From assembly GCA_013697015.1 (NCBI GenBank), contig JACCXL010000325.1, forward strand, positions 1 to 5,844: a DNA stretch of 5,844 nucleotides, written 5' to 3'. Of the stretch, positions 1 through 5,821 are shown in pieces. How positions within the stretch are numbered: position 1 is the first letter of the stretch; each line of letters starts with the position of its first letter. Position numbers and translations under genes: made by a program. The notes beneath the pieces were generated by a model. The model was not told the origin of the DNA, did no database searches, and saw only the letters and a list, made by a program, of their open reading frames with translations. The DNA comes from Chthoniobacterales bacterium. GTDB taxonomy: Bacteria; Verrucomicrobiota; Verrucomicrobiia; Chthoniobacterales; UBA10450.

Positions 1-849
1 CCACTTCAGTTTTTGCCTAACGACGTTAAAAAACGAAACACCCGGCAGCGCGGCCAGCGGAAGAACACGACCGGATTTACGCACGCTTACTTTCGCACCG
101 AACTCGAGCCGCACGGGATCGCGCCCGTCGACGGTGAGAAAGACGGGATATCGCCGTTCCGTGACTTCTATCTCGAGGACTGAATTCTCGCCGACGATGA
201 TCGATCGGTTGGTGAGAACGTGCGGGCAAATCGGCGTCACGACGAAGGCGCCCGATTCCGGCGAAAGGATCGGTCCCCCGGCGGAAAGCGAGTAAGCGGT
301 CGACCCTGTCGGCGTGGCGACAATCAAACCATCGGCGTTGAACTCGGTGAGCGGCTCTCCGTTGACCGACGTCTTCAAGCGAACCAAACGAAAGACTTCG
401 CCGCGACTGAAGACGACGTCATTCAATCCCGTGGTCGGCCGGTGTGTTTGTTGTCCGTTATTTACGATCGCTTCGAGGAGGGTCCGTTTACTGAATTTCA
501 TTTCTCCGCGCACGATGCATTGCACCGCATCGAGGTATGCAGCCGAGTTTGCGCAAGTCAGAAACCCAAGGGAGCCAACGTTGATCCCGAAGATTGGTTT
601 AATCGTTTCGTCAAGCTGCCCGACAACATGCAGAATCGTGCCGTCGCCGCCGAGGACGACGAGCAAATCCGCTTCGCTGGCGATGGTGGGGATATCGCCC
701 CGAGACTTGAGACCAGCCAGGGTCGCCGTTTTCGCTTCCACCAAAACCGAGACGGCCGCTTGCGCGAACTCAGCGCTCACCGCGCGCGCGAGTTCCGCAA
801 CGCCCGGCTTTCCAGTGTGCGCGATCAGGCCAATCGTTTTCGGGCGCAT
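1..849 (-). CDS. nadK: NAD kinase (ATP/polyphosphate-dependent), C-terminus cut by window edge
   Basis: Phosphorylates NAD to NADP in the cytoplasm, the only de novo route to NADP. The start codon is ATG at 847-849, and 283 codons stay open to base 1. The visible end, SFFNVVRQKLKW, matches the usual C-terminus of the family (about 290 residues), so only a few residues plus the stop should be missing. Visible motifs: the nucleotide-binding GGDG at residues 67-70 (LVVLGGDGTILH), FGINVGSLGFLT shortly after it, and the NAD-contacting block TEFNADGLIVATPTGSTAYS from residue 168, with N171 and D173. RSIIV and FLTVDGRDPV follow in the C-terminal beta domain. The start is fixed by a good AGGAG 8 bases upstream, inside the end of tlyA. 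The gene overlaps tlyA by 25 bp, so translational coupling is likely. No motif is missing. Confidence 0.97.
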   Translation of the reverse strand, partial: MRPKTIGLIAHTGKPGVAELARAVSAEFAQAAVSVLVEAKTATLAGLKSRGDIPTIASEADLLVVLGGDGTILHVVGQLDETIKPIFGINVGSLGFLTCANSAAYLDAVQCIVRGEMKFSKRTLLEAIVNNGQQTHRPTTGLNDVVFSRGEVFRLVRLKTSVNGEPLTEFNADGLIVATPTGSTAYSLSAGGPILSPESGAFVVTPICPHVLTNRSIIVGENSVLEIEVTERRYPVFLTVDGRDPVRLEFGAKVSVRKSGRVLPLAALPGVSFFNVVRQKLKW

Positions 850-1565
850 AAGAAAAACTCCTGGTTGCCATCGGCGCCGGTAATCACAGACGGGACAATT
901 CGCTCCACGGCGTGCCCGGCTGCGAGGACAAAGTCGCGAATCTTCGCCTGCGCCTTTTCGTGCAGACCGGAATCGGACACGATGCCACCGCGCCCCACGT
1001 CTTCGGGTCGCAGTTCAAACTGCGGTTTAATCAGCGCGAGAATCACTCCGTCTGGAGTGGACAACTCGAAGGCATTGGGCAAGACCAAAGTCAGCGAAAT
1101 AAACGAGACATCGATGACACAAATCTGTATGTCATCCGGCACGTCCAGGCGGGAGAGGTAGCGCGCATTCAGCTTTTCGCGCACAACAACGCGCGGATCG
1201 TTTCGGATTTTCCAGGCGAGCTGCCCATGACCCACGTCCACTGCGTAAACTTTGGCCGCGCCGCGCTGCAGGAGACAATCCGTGAACCCACCCGTCGAGG
1301 CGCCAATGTCCAACGCCACTTTTCCTTGCACATCGAGCGCGAGCTGATCGAGGGCGCCGGCTAATTTCACGCCGCCCCGGCCCACGAATTGGGCGGGTCC
1401 GGTGATCACAAACTCCGCGTCGCGTTCTACGAGCTGCGACGCCTTGTCGCAAATGCGATCGCCGATCCGGATTTCGCCAGCCATCAGCGCCCGCTGCGCT
1501 TGTTCGCGGCTCGCGAAGAAACCTCGCTCCACCAGGACTAGATCCAGCCGGGATTTCTTCGCCAT
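825..1565 (-). CDS. tlyA: TlyA family rRNA 2'-O-methyltransferase (hemolysin A family)
   Basis: A SAM-dependent 2'-O-methyltransferase of the TlyA family. Characterised members methylate cytidines of 16S and, in some species, 23S rRNA, which affects subunit joining and capreomycin sensitivity. The protein has 246 residues. An S4 RNA-binding domain occupies residues 5-65 (LDLVLVERG, then SREQAQRALMAGEIRIGD). An FtsJ-like Rossmann domain follows: GRGGVKLAGAL at 62-72, the SAM loop ALDIGASTGGFTDCLL at 84-99 and VYAVDVGHGQL at 106-116. Candidate catalytic residues for the K-D-K-E pattern are K67, D152 (VIDVSFIS), K180 (LIKPQFE) and E236 (NQEFFL). The frame is open upstream to an ATG at 1625, but I chose 1565 because the S4 domain begins directly after it and the extra 20 residues would read through the bioA remnant in another frame. 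There is no obvious Shine-Dalgarno sequence. The start lies 7 bp after the stop of the bioA tail, and the 3' end overlaps nadK. Haemolysin activity is a historical name and is not implied. Confidence 0.95.
   Translation of the reverse strand: MAKKSRLDLVLVERGFFASREQAQRALMAGEIRIGDRICDKASQLVERDAEFVITGPAQFVGRGGVKLAGALDQLALDVQGKVALDIGASTGGFTDCLLQRGAAKVYAVDVGHGQLAWKIRNDPRVVVREKLNARYLSRLDVPDDIQICVIDVSFISLTLVLPNAFELSTPDGVILALIKPQFELRPEDVGRGGIVSDSGLHEKAQAKIRDFVLAAGHAVERIVPSVITGADGNQEFFLCARKRLA
858..862 (-). promoter_or_regulatory. Shine-Dalgarno sequence of nadK
   Basis: On the minus strand, AGGAG lies 8 bases before the nadK ATG, separated by the T-rich spacer TTTTTCTT. It sits inside the last codons of tlyA. 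It is the only clear Shine-Dalgarno sequence ahead of any start in this window, and it decides the nadK start. Confidence 0.7.
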
Positions 1566-1572
1566 TGTTGCG

Positions 1573-1819
1573 TCAAAGCTTTGCGACGCAGCATACCTCG
1601 TCCATCGCATTGCGAACTGCGGCAAACGCCTGGTTTATCTGTGAAGGCTCTGCTCGAGAATGGATTGAATAATTTATCTGTTATGAGCGTAATAGCTAAC
1701 GGAAGATACCCTCTCGTCAGTCCTTTGCCGAGCACCATGATATCCCATATCGGGGTAAATCGGTGCCAGACGTATCGTTTGTCAGCCGCCACTAGTGCGG
1801 CCGTGTCCCATTCACTCAT
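1573..1819 (-). pseudogene. bioA: Decayed bioA remnant (adenosylmethionine-8-amino-7-oxononanoate aminotransferase)
   Basis: Intact BioA is a PLP enzyme of roughly 430 residues that makes 7,8-diaminopelargonate in biotin synthesis. Three pieces survive here. (1) From the ATG at 1819, residues 1-25 include AADKRYVWHRFTPIW, matching the BioA start (E. coli has HIWHPYTSM). (2) Straight on in the same frame comes DIMVLGKGLTRGYLPLA and then ITLITDKLFNPF, matching the PLP-lysine block (E. coli PDILCLGKALTGG, then LSATLTT). K32 corresponds to the Schiff-base lysine, so about 250 residues are deleted between the two pieces. (3) In a different frame, QINQAFAAVRNAMDEV ends with a TGA at 1573-1575 and resembles the BioA C-terminus (E. 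coli QLQRLTAAVNRAVQDE), which implies a second deletion of roughly 100 residues with a frameshift. Conserved positions have also drifted (WHP to WHR, TGG to TRG). GC over 1621-1740 is about 46% by hand count, low for this window. The ATG overlaps the upstream gene's stop by 8 bp and the tail stops 7 bp before tlyA, so this looks like the gene's native operon position. No function is expected. Confidence 0.82.
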
Positions 1820-2072
1820 CGGAAGAATAGCCCCGCAGTAATTTTTCGATCGAAGCGACATCCTCGGCCGAGGCACGCCGGCGCTGGTATTTCCGGAAGA
1901 CCACATCCTTGAGCGCGAGCAAGTCGGAAAGGAGCGGGCGACCATAATAGGTCCATTCGCCGTCGCCGTCCGTCTTCGACTGAAACTTCCAGACACCGCC
2001 GAACTTCGTGACTCGCACCTCCCGCTTCTGTCCGTCCGCGTCCTTCTCTTTCCATATGTGTTGACTCCGCAT
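1812..2072 (-). CDS. Hypothetical 86-residue charged protein
   Basis: I do not recognise this family. The predicted protein is small, soluble and highly charged, with no signal peptide or membrane segment. The first half is polar and aromatic, probably beta-rich (KREVRVTKFGGVWKFQSK, then GEWTYYGRP). The second half looks helical (LLSDLLALKDVVFRKYQRRR, then SAEDVASIEKLLRGY). The even tryptophan/tyrosine spacing and amphipathic helices look like a real protein rather than a chance frame. The ATG at 2070-2072 is the only sensible start, and no Shine-Dalgarno sequence precedes it. Its TGA overlaps the ATG of the bioA remnant by 8 bp (ATGAGTGA), so it was probably co-translated with bioA and heads the minus-strand operon. 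Whether it had a role linked to biotin is unknown. The frame is intact although its downstream partner has decayed. Confidence 0.65.
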   Translation of the reverse strand: MRSQHIWKEKDADGQKREVRVTKFGGVWKFQSKTDGDGEWTYYGRPLLSDLLALKDVVFRKYQRRRASAEDVASIEKLLRGYSSDE

Positions 2073-2091
2073 AAGTCGCGAATCTTACATT
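2061..2091 (+). promoter_or_regulatory. Possible promoter for the plus-strand operon
   Basis: TTGACT at 2061-2066 matches the sigma-70 -35 consensus at five of six positions. A weak -10 candidate, TACATT (2086-2091), follows after a long 19-base spacer; TTACAT at 2085-2090, with an 18-base spacer, is the alternative. Transcription would begin almost at the TTG start (2099), giving a leaderless or nearly leaderless message. The -35 lies inside the start of the divergent small gene. The -10 and spacing are poor, so this is tentative. Confidence 0.25.
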
Positions 2092-2098
2092 AGCATCC

Positions 2099-2980
2099 TT
2101 GAAGGACGCAGCCAGACTGCTGGCCTACCTGGCCGCGACTCTCCTCTTTGGCGCTGTTCTCGCGCCCTATCTCTACTGGTCTGGTCAGGCACTCGCAGCG
2201 CGTGGAGTGCTGCCGTTTCTGGACCACTACGAATTCGAGACTTTCTTTCACCGTGCCCTGCTCGTGGGTGCCGTCGTTTTCTTATGGCCGCTCGTGCGAT
2301 CGTTGCGGATCGGCGAATGGCGCGCCGGCTTGGGATTGAGGTCGAATCGAAGAGCCACGCGTGACACCATTGCCGGCTTTCTTCTTTCCGCTCTTCCCCT
2401 CCTCCTTTGTGGAGCGGCGACTGTTGTGTGTGGACTTTATGGCGTCCGCAACGCGATTCGCTGGCCGGCGTTAGGCTCCGTATTCGCGGCCACGATCGTC
2501 GTACCACTAATTGAGGAAACGCTTTTCCGCGGATTGATCCTGGGCGTCCTGCTCCGCGGCATGTCGAAGGCTGCCGCGATTTTCCTCACCTCAGCGCTCT
2601 TCTCGGTCTTACACTTTTTGAAGGCGCCGGAAAATACGAATGCCGTCGTCACGGCGACGAGCGGCTTTGTTTCGATCGCAAACGCCTTTGTGCAATTCGG
2701 TCAACCGCTGCTCCTGCTGGCCGGTTTCTCGACACTGTTTTTAATCGGCTGGATTTTGGCGGATGCGCGCGTCCACACGCAATCGCTTTGGTTGCCGATC
2801 GGGTTGCATGCAGGCTGGATCTTCGCGAATGGCGTTTTCAACAAGATCGCTCATCGCGAGATGGTGATTCTTCCCTGGCTCGGCAAGAATCTCCTCGTGG
2901 GCCTGATTCCACTGGGCGTCGGATTGATCACATGGGCGTTGGTTCGAACCTGGCTCCGTTATGCCACCGCCAAAACTTAA
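2099..2980 (+). CDS. CPBP (CAAX/Abi) family intramembrane metalloprotease
   Basis: An integral membrane protein of 293 residues with several hydrophobic segments (about 7-27, 53-66, 91-113, 125-138, 145-175, 203-221 and 262-285). The signature motifs of the CPBP family (Rce1-like glutamate proteases) are all present: EETLFR at residues 139-144, F168-x3-H172 (FSVLH) and a third motif with H237 in GLHAGWIFAN. Known members cleave substrates within the membrane or process prenylated proteins and bacteriocins; the substrate here cannot be told. The frame has no ATG near its beginning. The first usable start is TTG at 2099, which puts a membrane helix at the N-terminus. A CTG at 2117 (Leu7), preceded 10 bases upstream by GAAGGA, is an alternative. 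The start lies 26 bp from the divergent small gene, and the 3' end overlaps comF by 20 bp. The family is certain, the start is not. Confidence 0.92.
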   Translation: MKDAARLLAYLAATLLFGAVLAPYLYWSGQALAARGVLPFLDHYEFETFFHRALLVGAVVFLWPLVRSLRIGEWRAGLGLRSNRRATRDTIAGFLLSALPLLLCGAATVVCGLYGVRNAIRWPALGSVFAATIVVPLIEETLFRGLILGVLLRGMSKAAAIFLTSALFSVLHFLKAPENTNAVVTATSGFVSIANAFVQFGQPLLLLAGFSTLFLIGWILADARVHTQSLWLPIGLHAGWIFANGVFNKIAHREMVILPWLGKNLLVGLIPLGVGLITWALVRTWLRYATAKT

Positions 2981-3686
2981 GCCGTGGAGCGGGCTGGTCT
3001 CGCTCTTCTACCCATCGCTCTGTTCGGTCTGTACCGATGCAGTCAGTCCGCACGAATATCTCTGTGCCGCCTGCAGCAGCAAAGCGACCCGGATCACGGC
3101 TCCTTTTTGCGCCAAATGCTCCGAGCCTTTCGCCGGATCAATTACCGGGTCTTTCACCTGCGCGAACTGCGCGCACCGCGTCATGCATTTCGATGCTGCC
3201 GTTTCGGTCTACCGCAGTCGCGGCCTGGTCCGTAAACTCGTGCATGAATTTAAGTATGGGCGCCAGCGGCAACTGCGCCACGCGATCGGCAGGTGGCTCG
3301 TCGAAACAATGGAGGACCCTCGACTGGACGGTCGTCGCTTCGATCTCGTCATTCCGGTGCCATTGCATTCCGCGCGTCAACGCGAGCGGGGGTTCAATCA
3401 GGCCGAGCTCCTCGCCGAAATCTTTTGCACCACGCACCACTTGCAGTTGGCGTGCATCCTGGACCGCATCCGTTATACCATGACACAGACTGCCTTCGAC
3501 CGGCCCGAACGCATGGAAAATTTGCGCGATGCCTTCCGTTTACGAAAAAACGCGGACGTGCGAGGTTTGCGCGTGCTTCTGATCGACGATGTCCTGACCA
3601 CCGGCTCCACGCTCAGCGAATGTGCGCGCGTTCTGAAAGCCGCGGGCGCCGTGACCGTGCACGCCGCGACCGCAGCTCGCGCCTGA
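2961..3686 (+). CDS. comF: ComF family phosphoribosyltransferase-like protein with double zinc finger
   Basis: A 241-residue member of the ComFC/GntX family. B. subtilis ComFC is needed for DNA uptake in transformation, but homologues occur widely in bacteria not known to be competent. The N-terminus carries four CxxC pairs: C21/C24, C35/C38, C50/C53 and C67/C70, a double zinc ribbon. FKYGRQRQL follows at residues 97-105, then IPVPLHSARQRERGFNQAELLA, typical of the family. A type I phosphoribosyltransferase PRPP loop, VLLIDDVLTTGST (205-217), lies near the C-terminus. The ATG at 2961 lies inside the end of the protease gene, overlapping it by 20 bp with no visible Shine-Dalgarno sequence, so coupling is likely. 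accD begins 3 bp after its stop. The family is clear, but a role in DNA uptake here is inference only, because no other competence gene is in view. Confidence 0.93.
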   Translation: MPPPKLKPWSGLVSLFYPSLCSVCTDAVSPHEYLCAACSSKATRITAPFCAKCSEPFAGSITGSFTCANCAHRVMHFDAAVSVYRSRGLVRKLVHEFKYGRQRQLRHAIGRWLVETMEDPRLDGRRFDLVIPVPLHSARQRERGFNQAELLAEIFCTTHHLQLACILDRIRYTMTQTAFDRPERMENLRDAFRLRKNADVRGLRVLLIDDVLTTGSTLSECARVLKAAGAVTVHAATAARA

Positions 3687-3689
3687 CCC

Positions 3690-4538
3690 ATGGCTATCTT
3701 CAAAAAACCGGCACTGCGCACGCAGGGACGCAAAAAACGCGAGATGCCCCAGGGTTTGTGGCAGAAATGTCCGGGCTGCTCGGAGGTTGTGCACGAGATC
3801 GAACTCGCCCAAAACCAGCGTGTCTGCCCCCGATGCGATTATCATTTTTCCCTGTCGGCCAAGGATCGCGCGGAGAATCTGCTCGATCCGGAGAGCTTCG
3901 TGGAGCGCGACGCGAATCTGCGTTCCATCGACACGCTTCATTTTCAGGGCATGGCCAGTTACGAAGATCGGCTGCGCAAATATCAGGACAGCACTGGACT
4001 GATGGATGCCGTCCTGAGTGGATCTGGCAGAATCGAGGAAACCACGGTCGCGATCGCGATCATGGATTTCACGTTCCTCGCGGCCACGATGGGCTCCGTG
4101 GTCGGCGAACGCATCACGCGCACGATCGAATACGGCACGGCGCAGCGCGCGCCGGTGATCATCATCTCCGCGTCCGGTGGGGCACGCATGTACGAAGGCA
4201 TGCTTAGTTTAATGCAAATGGCAAAAACGAGCGGCGCGCTGGCCCGTCACGCGGAGGCGAAATTGCCTTACATTTCCGTGCTCACTAATCCGACGACTGC
4301 CGGTGTCATGGCAAGTTTCGCCTCGTTAGGCGACGTCATTCTCGCGGAGCCGCGGAGCATGATTGGATTTGCCGGGCCGCGCGTCATCCGGGAAACAACA
4401 CATCAGGATCTGCCGGAAGGATTCCAAACGGCGGAGTTTCTTGAAGAACACGGTCTCATCGATGCGATCGTGCACCGCAAAAGAATGCGCGCACAGATTG
4501 CTCAATTCCTCGCCTACTTCTCCGCGACGGCGTTGTGA
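3690..4538 (+). CDS. accD: Acetyl-CoA carboxylase carboxyltransferase subunit beta
   Basis: The beta half of the carboxyltransferase that, with AccA, moves the carboxyl group from biotinylated AccB to acetyl-CoA to form malonyl-CoA, the first committed step of fatty-acid synthesis. It has 282 residues (E. coli has 304). The N-terminal four-cysteine zinc ribbon has C27/C30 (CPGC) and C46/C49 (CPRC), the same numbering as E. coli AccD. The crotonase-like core contains MDFTFLAATMGSVVGERITR, the oxyanion-hole glycines of SASGGARMYEG (G163-G164) and IGFAGPRVI at residues 225-233. The ATG at 3690 starts 3 bp after comF and gives the standard MAIFKKP start. The TGA overlaps the GTG start of folC by 4 bp. 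The accompanying accA, accB and accC are not in the window. The enzyme depends on biotin, which makes the bioA remnant upstream relevant. Confidence 0.97.
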   Translation: MAIFKKPALRTQGRKKREMPQGLWQKCPGCSEVVHEIELAQNQRVCPRCDYHFSLSAKDRAENLLDPESFVERDANLRSIDTLHFQGMASYEDRLRKYQDSTGLMDAVLSGSGRIEETTVAIAIMDFTFLAATMGSVVGERITRTIEYGTAQRAPVIIISASGGARMYEGMLSLMQMAKTSGALARHAEAKLPYISVLTNPTTAGVMASFASLGDVILAEPRSMIGFAGPRVIRETTHQDLPEGFQTAEFLEEHGLIDAIVHRKRMRAQIAQFLAYFSATAL

Positions 4539-5749
4539 CGTACCGCGAGGCGCTCGCCTGGCTCTACGCGCTTCAGCGCTTCGGCATCAAGCTCGGGCTG
4601 GAAAACATCCGGCGTTTGCTCTCGGAGCTTCGGCTCCCGGATAAACGCCATCGCATCGTGCACGTCGCGGGCACGAACGGCAAAGGCTCGGTCTGCGCGA
4701 TGCTCGCTTCCATTTGCGCTGCGGCTGATCTTCGCACCGGCCTCTTCACCTCCCCTCACCTCATCACGTTTCGGGAACGCATTCAGGTGAACGGCGAAAT
4801 GATTTCCGAGGAAGATGTGGCCGTCGGCCTAACGAGCTTGCGTGCTCATCTCAGCAATTGGGATCCGCATCCCACATTTTTTGAAGTGGCCACAGCGCTC
4901 GCGCTGCAACATTTTGCGAACGCGCATTGCGAGATCGTGATTCTCGAAGCCGGATTAGGTGGACGACTTGATGCCACGAACGCCGTGCACCCAGCGGTAT
5001 CCGTGATCACACCGATCGATTTGGACCATCAGGCGTGGCTCGGCGGCACCATCGAAGAGATCGCGGCGGAGAAGGCGGGAATTATCAAGCATGCCACGCC
5101 GGTTGTTTCCGCTCCCCAGCCCGCGGAAGCCGAGCGGGTCATCCGGGAGCGTTCGGCCGCATGCAGCGCATCGCTCACGATCACGGGCCAGGAATACGGA
5201 GGAGCGGTCTCATTAGCAGGGGCTCATCAGAGGCGGAACACTGCTCTCGCGATCGAAGCTTTGCGCGCAGCTGCTATCGCGGTCCATGAGAAGGCGATCG
5301 AGAGCGGACTCGCAAAGGTGCGGTGGCCGGCGCGCTTTCAGCGCTGGGACGAACGCACCGTGATCGATGGCGCACACAATCCCGCAAGTGCCCGCGTCCT
5401 GCGCGAGACGTGGCGGGAAATTTTCGGCGAGGAAAAAGCCGCGCTCATTCTCGCCGTGTTCAGTGACAAAGATGTGGCCGGTATTCTGGCGGCACTCATA
5501 CCGCTCGCAAGCGTCGTCATTCTACCCAGCTTTCGAAGTGAGCGCGCGGCTGCGCCCGAAGAAGTGCTCGCGCTGATGCGCCAAATCGCACCGGAAGTAT
5601 CTTGTAGAGTTTCACCATCAGTCGAAACCGCGCTGCAGGAGGTGCAAGGGCGCCGCCGCGTTTTGATTACCGGCTCGCTTCACTTTGCCGGTGAAGCGCT
5701 GGCGGTTTTAAGCGGCGAGCCGGGCGCGTTCGAAGAGTGCGCGCAATGA
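4535..5749 (+). CDS. folC: Bifunctional folylpolyglutamate synthase/dihydrofolate synthase
   Basis: A Mur-ligase-family enzyme that joins glutamate to dihydropteroate and then extends the glutamate tail of folates, using ATP, in the cytoplasm. It has 404 residues. Motifs in order: the P-loop HVAGTNGKGSV with GTNGKGS at 46-52, TSPHLITFRERIQVNG just after it, LEAGLGGRLDATN at 137-149, DHQAWLGGTIEEIAAEKAGIIK from D164 with the likely carbamylated lysine K180, and IDGAHNP at 277-283, which opens the C-terminal domain. The stretch between GQEY (218-221) and AGAHQRRN (228-235) is short compared with many FolC proteins, which explains the length just under the common 420-430. All catalytic motifs are intact. 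The start is GTG at 4535, overlapping the accD stop as GTGA, so translation is probably coupled. FolC fits better than FPGS alone because bacteria that make folate normally carry this single bifunctional gene, but the sequence cannot prove both activities. Confidence 0.96.
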   Translation: MTYREALAWLYALQRFGIKLGLENIRRLLSELRLPDKRHRIVHVAGTNGKGSVCAMLASICAAADLRTGLFTSPHLITFRERIQVNGEMISEEDVAVGLTSLRAHLSNWDPHPTFFEVATALALQHFANAHCEIVILEAGLGGRLDATNAVHPAVSVITPIDLDHQAWLGGTIEEIAAEKAGIIKHATPVVSAPQPAEAERVIRERSAACSASLTITGQEYGGAVSLAGAHQRRNTALAIEALRAAAIAVHEKAIESGLAKVRWPARFQRWDERTVIDGAHNPASARVLRETWREIFGEEKAALILAVFSDKDVAGILAALIPLASVVILPSFRSERAAAPEEVLALMRQIAPEVSCRVSPSVETALQEVQGRRRVLITGSLHFAGEALAVLSGEPGAFEECAQ

Positions 5750-5780
5750 TCTACGCGGCGACTTCGAAGCTCCGGGGAGC

Positions 5781-5797
5781 GCACGCGGCTCGCGTGC
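5781..5797. repeat. Hairpin 1: 7-bp perfect inverted repeat, GCT loop
   Basis: GCACGCG and CGCGTGC flank the loop GCT. The stem is perfect and GC-rich. It lies 32 bp past the folC stop and has no T-run behind it on either strand, so it is not a standard Rho-independent terminator. It shares the core GCGGCTCGC with the next hairpin. Confidence 0.75.
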
Positions 5798-5798
5798 T

Positions 5799-5821
5799 CG
5801 TTGCGGCGGCTCGCCGCAACG
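5799..5821. repeat. Hairpin 2: 10-bp perfect inverted repeat, GCT loop
   Basis: CGTTGCGGCG and CGCCGCAACG flank the loop GCT, giving a perfect 10-bp stem one base after hairpin 1. The two hairpins have the same loop and the same inner core (GCGGCTCGC at 5785-5793 and 5806-5814) but different outer arms, as expected for related structural elements. It could help end the folC transcript or protect its 3' end, or be a dispersed REP-like unit. No T-tract follows before the window ends. Confidence 0.78.

Noticed and set aside
220..1364. Long plus-strand open frames opposite nadK and tlyA
   Set aside because: They are antisense to clearly identified genes with complete motif sets, have low-complexity Arg-rich composition and match no family.
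1538..1996. A 152-codon minus-strand frame covering the bioA remnant as one longer protein
   Set aside because: Its first part is another frame of the small hypothetical gene and its last part is a shadow of tlyA. Only the middle is BioA-like, and it breaks off by frameshift.
2073..2130. A minus-strand promoter for the small gene, using TAAGAT as the -10 close to its ATG
   Set aside because: The -10 matches at four of six positions, but nothing resembling a -35 lies 16-18 bases upstream. The evidence is too weak to annotate.
2936..2975. GGTTCGAACC (2941-2950), resembling the T-arm and 3' end of a tRNA or an attachment site inside one
   Set aside because: The T-stem would be mostly wobble pairs and no matching 5' acceptor or anticodon arm lies upstream. 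The stretch is coding sequence of the membrane protease, and no integrase is nearby.
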